Source: Diploscapter coronatus
Taxonomy: Eukaryota; Nematoda; Chromadorea; Rhabditida; Rhabditidae
Length of the DNA stretch: 64,000 bases
Reading direction: 5' to 3'
Assembly: GCA_964036155.1 (NCBI GenBank)
Contig: OZ038422.1
Location: 49,065,201-49,129,200 of the forward strand
Position 1 is the stretch's first letter. Each line of letters opens with the position of its first letter. Of this stretch, positions 23,900-35,075 are shown piece after piece. A model generated the notes under the pieces. It did not search any database and was not told where the DNA came from. It worked only from the letters and a program-made list of their open reading frames with translations. The translations under genes and the position numbers were made by a program.

Positions 23900-26882
23900 T
23901 CTGATAGATCAAGGCGAAAACCGCTAGCAACTCGAAGGATGGAGAGATAGGAAATATGGGGATAATCTAGCTCAAGTTTAGTAGATCAAAACCATAGATT
24001 AGATATCGATTGATTCGGGTCAGAATAGGGTACCGCCTATGCGTCTGATCGAGGTCAATGATAAGTATAATCTTGGTCTCTTTTCAAAGTTGGTCCTCTA
24101 TTAAAATTTCGATTAATCTCTTTCAGAGAATGCTAATTTATTCCATTTTAAGCTAGACTAAAAAATTCTAAGATCCTCAAAATCTACCAGAAAAAACGGG
24201 CTAATATTAAATTTAACCTGACTAAAACTTAGAGAAATCTATTGAAGTTTAGATAATATTGAATTTAGGATGAATTGTGAATTGATAGGTGGAAAGAGGT
24301 GTCCGAATGCAAGTTGTATAGCGACCTGCTAGCAACTGAACGGGAATCATAGAGAGAGGAGAGGGGCGGGGCATAAACTGTTGAAAGATTGAGAGGCACA
24401 GACAGCTAGAGAGCAGTGAAATAGCCAGATCGATCATTGACAGACCGAGAGAGCGCAGACAGTTGGATCGCGGAGAAATAACATCGACTAGTGAATTAGA
24501 CTGATGGAATGCGACAGACGCAGAGTGAGAGAAAGATCAACTAGATTGCCGTCGCTGCTACAGCACTGTACAACTCAGAAACGACCGCGACGCGTGACGC
24601 AAAGCGGCGAGGACGACGTAAGGAGCGCGCATAACTGATGCGAAGCAAGCATGCTAATTTGATAGAACATCATTTTTTATGGAAACAATCCAATCAGTTG
24701 ATCGTAAGAGAATATTGACAGATAAACCAATTTGAATGTTTTTTTTCTATATGATACGTTAAAGTCTCACATTTTCATTAGAATATCTTAATCCAAGTTG
24801 AAATTATATAGATTTAAGATGTGATTATTTAATAGAAATCAATGATGTTATAGTTTATATTATATAAAAGTGCAGGGGGAAGAAATATACCACGATTTAA
24901 AGAGACTCGAAAGATTTAAACATTTCAATGAAATACGAGAAGCTTTTGCTATAGTCATTAATCATTAATCGACGTTAAACAGTATAGCAATGTACCATTA
25001 GACAGGCTTAATTATATGGATCATATGATGTTGAGTAGATTGGATATATGTAAATTATTATGGAAACAGCACGTGGGAACAAATATCATGTGAATTGGAA
25101 AATTTAGATATTTGGAATTTTATACATGAACTTCCAATAAAATTGTGTAGCATCGGACATTTAAGTTGTTATGAAAAATTATCGATTTTTCAAATAGTGT
25201 ATGAGAGGAGAATTCCGCATGATGCTAACTAAAGCGCTGCAAAAATCGATATCTGACGGGGAATTACAAATTATGCTTGGGAGAATGTATTATTTAATCA
25301 ACTAATCAATATAATATCTTAATTTACATACAATGAAATGAAATATAAGTATAAAGAATGTTAGTTGAAAATAAAACCGCTGAATTCGAATCTAATTGTA
25401 AAGTGGTCTGAGTAAACTAATCGGAATCATCCAATTAATTATAATTGATATGTTGAGTCATACAGCGTACCTTAAATCATTCAGATGAAACCTTTCGAAA
25501 CCTTGTCCACAAACTCGGCCGGAATATATCGATGCACGTGCACGTCTTTCTCTCTATTGGTAATGGGGCGTAGTCCCTTCCTTCTTTTTCGCGATGGAGC
25601 GCATTTTAAATCCACTCAACAACTAACGATACAAAACAGCGCAATCAATCAGCTGTTTAAAGGAGAAAATACAAAGAAGAATAAACTTGGGTTCATTGAA
25701 AATAAAAGATACAAATAATTTAAATTATATATTAATAAAATATAGAAGCTTCTACAGACAAAACCAAATTCAGAATTTTGCGCTAGTACGAGTACGGGTA
25801 TTCAAAATTGAAAATATTTCGTATAAAAGTTTTATTCCTTCACTTTCGTGATGTAAAATTGATCCTGAATTTTACCAGGAATAGACCTAGTGATGGTGAT
25901 CAGAAGGAAGTCCTTGCAAACTTACCCCCAATATATTTTTTAGTAAATTTTCCTTCCAAGCTGCTATTAGCAAAAGTTTCCACGATGCAATATGGAATCA
26001 TAACTATCAATTCGCTCGAGCGACATACAATCTATAGTTTATTTCGTCTAACGAAAGCGTCCCTAGGTCTAAGCAAATTGACGAGTTGAGTGCTAAACTC
26101 TTTGTGTTCTGGGCCTGAACCTTCATATCATACTCTTTTAGTATATAATATTTTCATTATGCTTGTTCGATTGAGTCATGTCATCATTTCAGTATCGCAA
26201 TAGAGTGGGCGATGTTGACATCGGAACGGATATTCAATCTAAAATCAGCCTTCATTTACCTCCGTTTTTCCACAAATGACAATTTTCCGAGCTTCCCAGA
26301 ATCTCCCCTTTTCAATGCTCCCTAGTCTACGCTGGCCGAGCGTATAACGCAAGGATGCCCGTCTCTCCACATAGCAGCATGGCGTAGTAGATGGCAAATT
26401 AGATTTTTGCCGCTTCTTGGGTAATAAACGAGAAATTTATGAATGAGAGAACGCCGAGAGCTAGAAAAGAAGCTGCAGTTTGTAGGAAAACGGGGGCATG
26501 ATTTTGAAAAATATGTATAGATATATCCCGGTTGTTGAACTTCAAATTTAATTTTGAAAGGACTATAATATCGAAAATTTAAAATTTATCTTTGAAAGAT
26601 AGATGAAAGAAAAAACAACTTACGCCAAAGCACACATTTACGATGAATGTAAAATGAGCTAGAGAGTTTCGTGCAAGGACTAGATGCGCATGCGCATCAT
26701 AATAAACTCATGGAATACTGCAACGTCAATGTTTCTCTATTTTGACCTGGAAAAATTCCTGGAACATAAATATTTAATTAAATACTAAATTGAGGCAGTA
26801 TTAGTACCATTTCAAATTCAAAATAAAATAAAACAAGAAAGACATTCATCAATCAAGAATAAATACACCATCATCATCATCA
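23900..26882. other. Gene-poor stretch upstream of RMND5
   Basis: No supported exon in 3 kb. A CpG-rich island at about 24540-24650 lies roughly 900 bases upstream of the RMND5 start and may be its promoter. The part from 24650 to 26200 is very AT-rich. Around 26200-26420 base composition is more balanced, but no frame with splice sites could be built. A short CAT trinucleotide run lies at 26868-26885. Confidence 0.45.
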
Positions 26883-28109
26883 TCAATAGAAATTATAAAA
26901 TGTAAACACAAATGAAATAAATATGATACAAATACTGTAACTTTGAGAGACTACGGTATTCACGCCGAACTCGTTGCAGTAATCGTATCCGTTACAGCAG
27001 CAAATCTCTCCGTCTCGTCCGTAATCCGCATTCTTAATGCAAGTCAGGTTGCCTTTCGTCGTCGTGAAATATCGGACTTTTTCCCGCATCCAAATACAAT
27101 CGACCTAGAAATTTTTTTTTTTTTTTGGCATACTCGTTTTAGGCTGATTTTGGAATTAACCTGATCACACCCCATCGAATAGCCCTGTTTCTTCTTCGTG
27201 TTCGGATCCTTATATCTCGCCAATACGCAATAGTTATTCGTCTGGCAATTCTGGTCGGTAATTGTCCTAAAAAAATGATCGGCTAAATCCCCGAATACCG
27301 TATTCTCTCTGTTCGAAGGGCACCTCTAAAATGCCAGTACTACCCATTACCCAACTCAAAATATCATCTCAATAAGCGTTTTATAATGTCCTTTAGATTT
27401 AGTATTTATTTGAAGTGACTACGATCATCATTAGATGGGGAATTATGGTCAGTTGAAAATTTTGGAATCGAAAAATAGAAGGGTATGCTCTTCAATTAGA
27501 GGGAATACGGTATATCAAATCCCCCCCCCCCCCTGTTCTAACCTCATTCTATGCTCTTCTGCGTACTCATGGAACAATCTACACTTGAGCAGTATGGCTT
27601 GAATTTCGGGTAGCATTAGAAATACGATAATCAGTAATATTTGAATGTATCGGATATATGAAATCCTGCGCATTTCACCAGATAAATAAAAAGGAAGACG
27701 TCGCAAAAGTGCGGGAATATCTAGGAATGGGAATGAGACGAGCGTGAAACTGCCGAAAATACAACACAAAAAGTGAAGGGATATGTTAGAGATAAAGGGG
27801 GATACATGAGAGACAGAGAGGATAATGAGAGAGACGAGGCGGAAAAGGATGAGCTTTTATTCATGAATAACTGAACGGTGCATGTGCGTAGAGGACTTGC
27901 CAAAAACGAAGAGATAAATGACATGGAATGTCGTCGAAAAGAGCTGCGATAATTCATTAAGAATTTCGTCAGATTCTGCAGACTCGGCAGATGATCGAAT
28001 ATATCGAATCCCACATAAATCCCCCTTTATTGCATTCATTATCTCCATACCCACTCCCCTTTCGTGATAGCAATGCGATAATCAGCGATGCAGTTATGTA
28101 ATGTCTCAT
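26883..28109 (-). CDS. Small secreted Ly6/ET-module protein, probably GPI-anchored
   Basis: Three exons (28051-28109, 27161-27266, 26883-27104) give 128 residues. The start MRHYITASLIIALL is a short signal peptide. The mature part has about ten cysteines ending in ICCCNGYDYCNE, the CC-x(n)-CN signature of three-finger proteins and of the nematode ET module. The last 20 residues are hydrophobic and run to the stop codon, as in GPI-anchor signals. Proteins of this kind sit on the cell surface and often modulate receptors or channels; the partner here is unknown. The first intron is 783 bases and holds a run of 13 C at 27521-27533. The start is chosen because its phase fits the next exon and because it yields a signal peptide. 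Confidence 0.72.
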
Positions 28110-28399
28110 TTTACAACCTATAACTTCAGCTAATGGAATAGTCTGTTCAACAACAAAAACAATGTATGTTTTATGTTTTATATCTCTCCATGTTTTCTCC
28201 ATCTTTCGCTTCTTCTATTTTTCTTCCGCTTTCCGCAGGCTTCTTGAGTTAGCCACTGCGCGCGCATCTCTCCCCTCCCTCTCTCATTCTTCTATTCTTA
28301 TTTTCCAGCTTTTCCTATTTTCCTATTTGTTTGCTTTGTAGTTCCTATCAAATATCGATTTTCAGCTGTGAAATTTGAAATTTTAAATCCAGGCAGACG

Positions 28400-29007
28400 A
28401 TGAATCTGCAACTGCTCAAGCGACCTCGACCCATGCCGAAATTCCGAGACGAAGACCGATGCATTCACGCTCAGTGGAAAATCAAAGTAATCTCAAATTC
28501 TGAGTCATAGCAAAATTCAATGCTCAAGAATGCGCTATTCATACATTTCAGGGCTTTTACTACAGGAAAAGCGGCTTCCCAAAGATGGCCATTAAAGGAG
28601 AAGCTCGGGTGCAATACTCATCGTTGGTAATCGAGGGTAAATACCCTAAATTCGAGATGAGGATACCATTGGTACCGCTTTGTATTACCACTTTTGGCAC
28701 CATTACCACCAGTTTAGGTAAAAATAGGATATGTCGAGAGTGAGGGAGATATTCTGGACGTCAGAGGATGTGAATTTCGAATTCTATTGTTTGGTATAGA
28801 AAATGCTGCGGTATGTTTGAAAAATATGCTTTAAAGCGAGATTTATTCTAGTCGATTCGAGACTGGCTGCGATTTCTGGTAGTTCGACAGAGGGTGCCCC
28901 ATTCCTTGATAGGACTGCCTTTCGAGTGGCAAGTCCAGCCCGTTCAGGACGACAAACGGTTGAATCTTCACATGTGCCATCCATTAAACTGCTTCAAACT
29001 CTGGTGA
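28400..29007 (+). CDS. Unrecognised small protein, three exons
   Basis: Exons 28400-28486, 28552-28626 and 28852-29007 join in phase 0 to give 105 residues. The protein is basic and aromatic, with DRCIHAQWKIKGFYYRKSG near the start, a central SIRDWLRFLVVRQRVPHSL and a C-terminal HMCHPLNCFKLW. I see no signal peptide, membrane segment or known domain. Support comes from the three matching phases, canonical GT-AG introns and coding-like base composition against AT-rich surroundings. A TCCAG site ten bases before the ATG could be a trans-splice site. An additional exon may be missing in the 225-base second intron. The gene is convergent with the next one. Confidence 0.55.
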
Positions 29008-29528
29008 TCAATCTCATACGATCAAATCTGCATATCTCCCACTCAGTCTTTCACGTTCTTGCCCAATAAAATGGTTTTTCTTCCAAAAATCAATTTTTTA
29101 TTCATTTCGAATATATTTGCGCACCTTCTTTGATAAAGTAGAAATGGCAAAAAATTATGATAATTATAAGAAAAACGAAAGATAACCAATTAAATCCAGT
29201 ATGGAAAATTCTTCAGATCATATTTTTGTGTGAATAATAAGGATTAGAGAAGTACCGATAATGATAGCAGTAGAACTAATCAAATTTAACTACCAGTCTT
29301 GATTACTGATGGAATCTAAGCTTGAGATAAATGAAATCGAAAATTGAAAGAGTCTGCCTTCTAAACGATAGCTAATGTTCTCTCATCATCATGATATTTG
29401 AATAATGAAACTTAGGTATACTAGACGATAAATGCACGAAATTGATATAGACATAAATAAAATATTGAAAGTGCTTCACACAGAGGGTTACTGTAATCAA
29501 TAAAATGCGCTCTAATGTTAAAATTGCA

Positions 29529-29801
29529 TTAATTATGGTTATTAGAGCACATTTCAAGTAAGTTGATCAAATAATTAACTAATTCGTCTACCGATGCATG
29601 ATTATGACGTGTTTCTCGATGCTCTTTGTACGGATGGACTTCTGGAGTGACGTATATCAAACGTTGCCCTCGAAGCAGCCAACATTGCAGGATTCTTGAT
29701 TGTGGGCGGGGCTCCCGCTGCCGAAAGACGCACTGGCTCAGATCTGAAAGTTGGTCTTCATTCTTTAGGTTTAGAATGTTTAAAAGTGCTATAGGTTTCA
29801 T
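29529..29801 (-). CDS. Unrecognised 90-residue protein downstream of the TIF1-like gene
   Basis: A single open frame starts MKPIALLNILNL, continues with SQCVFRQREPRPQ and LLRGQRLIYVTPEVHPY, and ends VDELVNYLINLLEM plus a short polar tail. No domain is recognised. A good 3' splice site (CTTTTTCCAG) lies 37 bases upstream of the ATG, and only 196 bases separate the ATG from the stop codon of the TIF1-like gene on the same strand. That spacing suggests it is the second gene of a small operon. Base composition of the central part is coding-like. Confidence 0.5.
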   Translation of the reverse strand: MKPIALLNILNLKNEDQLSDLSQCVFRQREPRPQSRILQCWLLRGQRLIYVTPEVHPYKEHRETRHNHASVDELVNYLINLLEMCSNNHN

Positions 29802-29997
29802 TTTGCGTTCAACAGGAAAATAATACAGGCCTAAATCACTGGAAAAAGCTACTCTTCGTATGATTTAGGTTTGAAAAATCTAAAAATTATTCCTGTTTAT
29901 TCTGATAAGGACTAAAATGCTTTTCATAAAACAAATAATATTTTCTTGAGAAAAGCTCGATCTTCATTGATAGAGCGTTAGATAAGGTCATAAAATC

Positions 29998-32900
29998 CTA
30001 CTCCGAATTACTGGATTTCTTGGGTTTCTTCATCTGATCGCCAGAATCGTCGCTGTTCTCGTCCGGACGTCTTTTCCGACTGATCGATAAGGAACTCGAC
30101 GTCTAAAATTTTAAATTGTTGATTTTTCTCCAGATTTTTTCAATCTTACCCCCTGAGAAGGATGCTTATCCTCAAACAATGTGACATACAGCCAGATTTT
30201 AGCCTTTAAATCAGGCAAGTACTTCTTCACAGCATTACTGTAAGTCTTCCACACTTTCCTACCAGCTTTCTCAGTATTCGTGCCCTTCTAAAACGTATAA
30301 ACTCAGAATTTTGGCATTATGTTAGCTTCGAACCGGATTATAACTTGAGCAGTTGGAGAAGACGAGATTCATTAGACGAATGAACTCGTTGACATTGGGA
30401 ATTGGGTCAGAGTGATGGCGACTGATGCGTTGAACTATCGTGCCAAGGTCGATCGGCTCTTTGACGTACTTAAATTTAAAAGTTCAGACTTTAAAAGTAA
30501 TAGTGCTCATTTTAAAATTCACCAGAGCTTTGGAGTAGGGATTGTAGGAAAAGTGAAAAAGACAGGTGATTTTTACTAATTTCTATGTTAATTGTTGGTG
30601 AATTATACAGGAGCTAAGATTAATGTTCTACCTCTCTATAATATGGAGTATTAGCTGGAACTGGTGAAGTGAACCATCGAACTCCGACTACATGTTCATA
30701 ACAGGACAGAACTACTTTGTAGCACAACTTTCTGTAATCATAATAATAATAATAATAATTAATTATTTTAAACTCGAAGCTAGCTCTTATGTCAAGACCT
30801 AATAGATTTAATCCAATGACTAAATCGTTATATGATACCTGGTGTTTGTATTCTTAAGTGATGGATTCAGATTATGTACGTCTACATCTTCACACATCAT
30901 GCAATTCCAGTCCTCGGGAATGTCTTCCCATTTTCTCTTGATGGGAGGCATGTGGCATCGTGCGTGGTACACTCGAGGACACGCAGAACACATGCCCTTT
31001 TCTTCCGCTTCTGAAGCTCCGACGTCGTTGCACACGAAACAGTATCTAAAAATACAGTAATCTTTCATCATAATTGACCGTTTGTTCTATAGAACATTTT
31101 CTACAGAGAATTCGTGTTCAACAGACCAAAGTTCTGTTCAACGGAAGAACTATTGAAGTTATTCGAGCAATTTCGACCCCCCCCCCCCCCCCAAATTCGG
31201 CTTCAGAATGGTCGATTTACTCTACAAGTTTTTCCTCCAAATTTTTACGTTAGAGTTTTGAATTTTAATCTAGATTATCTCGATCTCAGTCATTTTGATC
31301 AAAAAGAGGCGAGAAAGAGTGGCACAGAGAAGAACGGCCGCGTGTACGATTCTTACTGCGAATAAAGTTTTCAAAAATTCTAAACAAAAAATTATCATTA
31401 ACGCAACATAATATCATGTTCATTAATAATCGAAGACAAAACGCCACTATCTGATATACCACATTTGCACTAAATTAAAATGGAACCAATACACAGTAAT
31501 TTGATGCTAATATAAGTTATAGTTAAATTTAGAAGAAAAGATAGAATAAAAAATCTCAGGATTACGGTTATCGATTTTTGTCACTTTCTTCCCTTTTCAG
31601 GTGTCCTGGCCTTATCTGTACTGACTGTTAATAAACATGAGACAATATATCAGTTTCCTTTAAGCGTGTATAAATGTGCGAATGATATGAATTATCATTT
31701 TATCTTGCCCATATTCCAGTTCCTCAAGCGTTATTTGATGTCCTACATGAGCATAGATAGGACAACACTTCTAAAGGTAAGTACAGTATAATTCTTACTT
31801 GTGATAGTTATCCTCGTCGATGGATCGTTCGGACATAGTGTCATCGATTGCAGATTCCGACCGTGGTGACTCACTCCTGGCATGCTTCGAGGCCGTGGGC
31901 GGCGGCACATTCAAATGAACCTGGCCAGATGATTCCTTTTGGTTCGAATCGCCAGAACTTGATGGTTCAGGTCGACTGTCATGAGGTCGAGGTAGCTAGA
32001 TTTTATCTTCAAATGTGTAACTAAAATTGTATTACTTTCAGGACGATCCTTTCTGTTTGTTGAGAAGGTTGCTTTTCAGTTTGCGAAGTTGAACTATTCG
32101 TTGTAACATTCGAATTGGCATCGTTAGACTGTTTTGGAGAAGCCGATTCAGGAGGATTACTGTAATTCTTAGATATTAATAAAGATCAACTTCAACTAGC
32201 TACCTTCGACTGCTATCGGTTGAAGTATCCTCCTTATTACTAGACGATGACTCTTCAATTCTGATTGCAGGTTTCTTCTCTTTGACGGGAGTGTCTTCAG
32301 CTTCATGCGTCTCTTCGGCCGAATCCATCGTGTTCCCATTGATCTGAGGACTGATGTTACCCATCAAAGATTGTGCCGTTACTGGTTCTAGAAATTTCTA
32401 GAATAGTTCAGCAGATCAAAAATGTGTTCTAGAACCTGGGGAACTCTGTTTTTGTTCGTCGTTCTGATCGTTCGAGCCATTACCAGCGCTTGTGCTCGGC
32501 TGCATGTACCCAGGTGGAGGATGCATTTGGTTGGGCTGAGGAGGTCGAGGGAAATTATTCGGATTCACGGGTGGATGATACCCGGGTGGTGGAATCATTC
32601 TTGGGGCACCAGTTGTAATAGGTGGAATCATCATCTGAAATTCACTGTCATTTCATGCTTCAAATAATAAAATTAACCCCAGGAGGAATGGGCGGTGGAT
32701 CCTCCAACGCCAGTCGAACCACCATATTTCCAGGTAGAGTTGGAAGTGTAAGCCCAAATCTAGCCATCAGAAGAGATAAAGCCTGCAGAAACTTAGGATC
32801 GTTTCTAGCGAACTGAGGTAATTGGCAAAACTAAATTTAAAATTCCATTTATTTACTTCAAATAAGATATGCATACTCTTGCATAGCACTTGCCCATTCG

Positions 32901-35075
32901 ATCAGCCTCTTCTTTGCTGACGGGCATAGCGCCGAGGAAAGGTCTGAGATTGGGAGGGGGCAGTCGCATCGTTCGATTGCTCGACACTGGAATGAACCCA
33001 AGTCGACGCATCCACAGATCAGTAGCTGGATCGTTGTGCATCATCATATTAGGCGGAGGAATGTGTGGGGCGACTAAAGTATATCAGCATTCAGCAGAGA
33101 GCAAAATTTTTTCTACCTTTTGGACCCATATTATTGGGCTGACAAAATCGGGGGTCTCTTGGATCGGCTACAGTATTAGGAACGACCATTCCTCTTCCAG
33201 CAGCTTGAGGAGGCTGTCTTGGTTGTGGCATCTAAACCAAAATCAACGTGAATGGTAAGATTATCAAAGTCCCACCTGCATACCACTCGTCGTGGGTCTC
33301 TGCCCATCGGAGACTTGGCCAGTCTTCTCTGGTTGGGCATTTGCAGCCCATGGGATAACTCTAAGTCCTGAGACCAATTCGCCTTGCACTCCTTTCGAAG
33401 GGTTCTGCGAAGCAATCCAGAGTTTTCGGAATGTCTCCAGATAGAACGTGTCCTTCGCCTTGTCTCCAGACTTGGAAACCATGTGGGTCGTGAGAGCTGA
33501 CGGGGCGGGATGTTCTGGGAATACTCGGGGGATTCCATCGAAAGGGTGCTGGCGATCATAGGGCTGCAGCTCGGATTCTCGCTTGGCAGGACGGATTTTC
33601 GAAGTGGTGGATGAAATACTCGATCCCCATTTGCAGATCTCGCCGACGATGTCGTTCGTGCTGATTTTGGAGATTTCGACGAAGTGCCTGTCGAATTCGG
33701 CCTCGGCAATGAGCTGATGCGTCCTGTTGAGCTGTTGCAGTGCGGGTCGAAAGACGGACTGAGCAATCTCTTGAAAGAGCAATGACGTGTCGTCGCTCGA
33801 GATGATGGAACGATCCCTGACCCGTTCGTCCATTTCCACACTTACGTCGATCCTTCTGACTGCATCGTTGCAGATGTTCTCAATCAACTTGAAGTGCTCG
33901 TTCATCTGGTCAGCCTCCTTCGCAAGGACGCCGAGGAGTTGCAAAGTTCTTCCAATAATCTAAAGCTCAAATTTCTTATCTAATTTATTCCAGCTTCATA
34001 CCGCATTGATCATGTAGTAGGCATGTTTGCAGAGTTCATTCTTCAACAACTCCATCTTCTTATCGAACTGGGCTTTTTTCATTTGATTCCCGGTCAAAAT
34101 GTCACCAAATCTCTGCTGCACAACACCAGCTGTGTGCATGTACTGTTCCACATCTGGCTGCATTTCACCAAGTCGTCTGCATTCGTGCTTCAACTTCTTC
34201 GAATCTTCGTAAGGACCATTACATTGCTCACAAGTCGCCTTGAATTTAAAGTGGGATGAAATTCACTTGATTTAATAAGCTTACGTCTCCACACCCGTTG
34301 CAAATATGGGTCGCAGTGATCGCGGTATGCCTTGTACAAGTCAAGAACTTCTTCGTGAACTGAGAGGATGGACCGATCTTTAATATAAGAATAAAATGTT
34401 GACTTTAAAGTAATCATATCATACAGATGGAGCAAGCGTATGCCCAGTCGTCTTTCCGTCGTGCTTAAATCGGCATTTGGAGCACAAGTTAACTTTGCAG
34501 ATATTACAATAGACGCTCTCCGGGGAGGCCAGATTACAACCCTCGTAATCGCATTTTCTAGGACTACATTTGAAATGCTTATTTGAATTCGATTATTCTT
34601 ACGGCACTCCTCTGAGTTCCTTGAGACTTGGTAGGAAATGGAAGAACCCAACCGACTTGCATTTCGTGCAAGTCACATGTGTTCGCGCATGTAATTTATC
34701 AGAGATAGTCGAAGTGTTGAGCATTTCAGCTTAAATGACTATTTAAATTTATCTTATCGTGTATTTTCATACCTTGTTTGATAATGCAGTCCTTGCAAAG
34801 TACATGTCCACAATGTAACAGAATAACCATTTCATTCGACCCTGCCACATTCGGAGACACAAATCCAGCCAAGTTCTTATTACAGTACTTAAGGATTACA
34901 GTAATCTTCAATCTTATCATGAAATAATTATACCGAACAATTACTGAACGGATCTTTCACCACAGCACGTCTCTTTGCAGGAGATACTGTCCGAGTCTGA
35001 ATATTCTAACATAACGATCATCTAGAACTCGGAATCTACCGGTCCTCTAGGACGCAAACCCATTGGCGGCACCAT
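29998..35075 (-). CDS. TIF1/TRIM33-type RING, B-box, PHD and bromodomain protein
   Basis: Twenty exons join in phase to 1113 residues, close to human TRIM33 (1127). Exons: 35040-35075, 34934-34996, 34773-34887, 34603-34729, 34425-34557, 34285-34377, 34002-34238, 33276-33959, 33117-33231, 32877-33073, 32678-32830, 32436-32634, 32204-32387, 32036-32159, 31799-31995, 30839-31045, 30632-30731, 30334-30468, 30150-30287, 29998-30102. Order of parts: RING (about 30-72; LLHCGHVLCKDC), two B-boxes (about 100-210), coiled coil (210-300), a long Pro/Met/Asn-rich linker, PHD finger (about 887-935; YCFVCNDVGASE), bromodomain (about 955-1080; EPIDLGTIVQRI) and a basic C-terminus with KRRPDENSDD. TIF1 proteins are nuclear ubiquitin/SUMO ligases that read histone marks and act in TGF-beta signalling. 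The ATG lies behind a GATTCAG site. The large exon 33276-33959 encodes the helical and linker part. Confidence 0.92.
31177..31192. repeat. Run of 16 C in a TIF1-like intron
   Basis: Sixteen consecutive C on the plus strand, thus poly-G in the transcript, inside the intron 31046-31798. A run of 13 C lies at 27521-27533 in the Ly6-like gene. Confidence 0.95.

Noticed and set aside
33176..33841. Second long minus-strand frame over the TIF1-like exon
   Set aside because: It is a shadow of the large exon 33276-33959, whose other frame joins neighbouring exons in phase.
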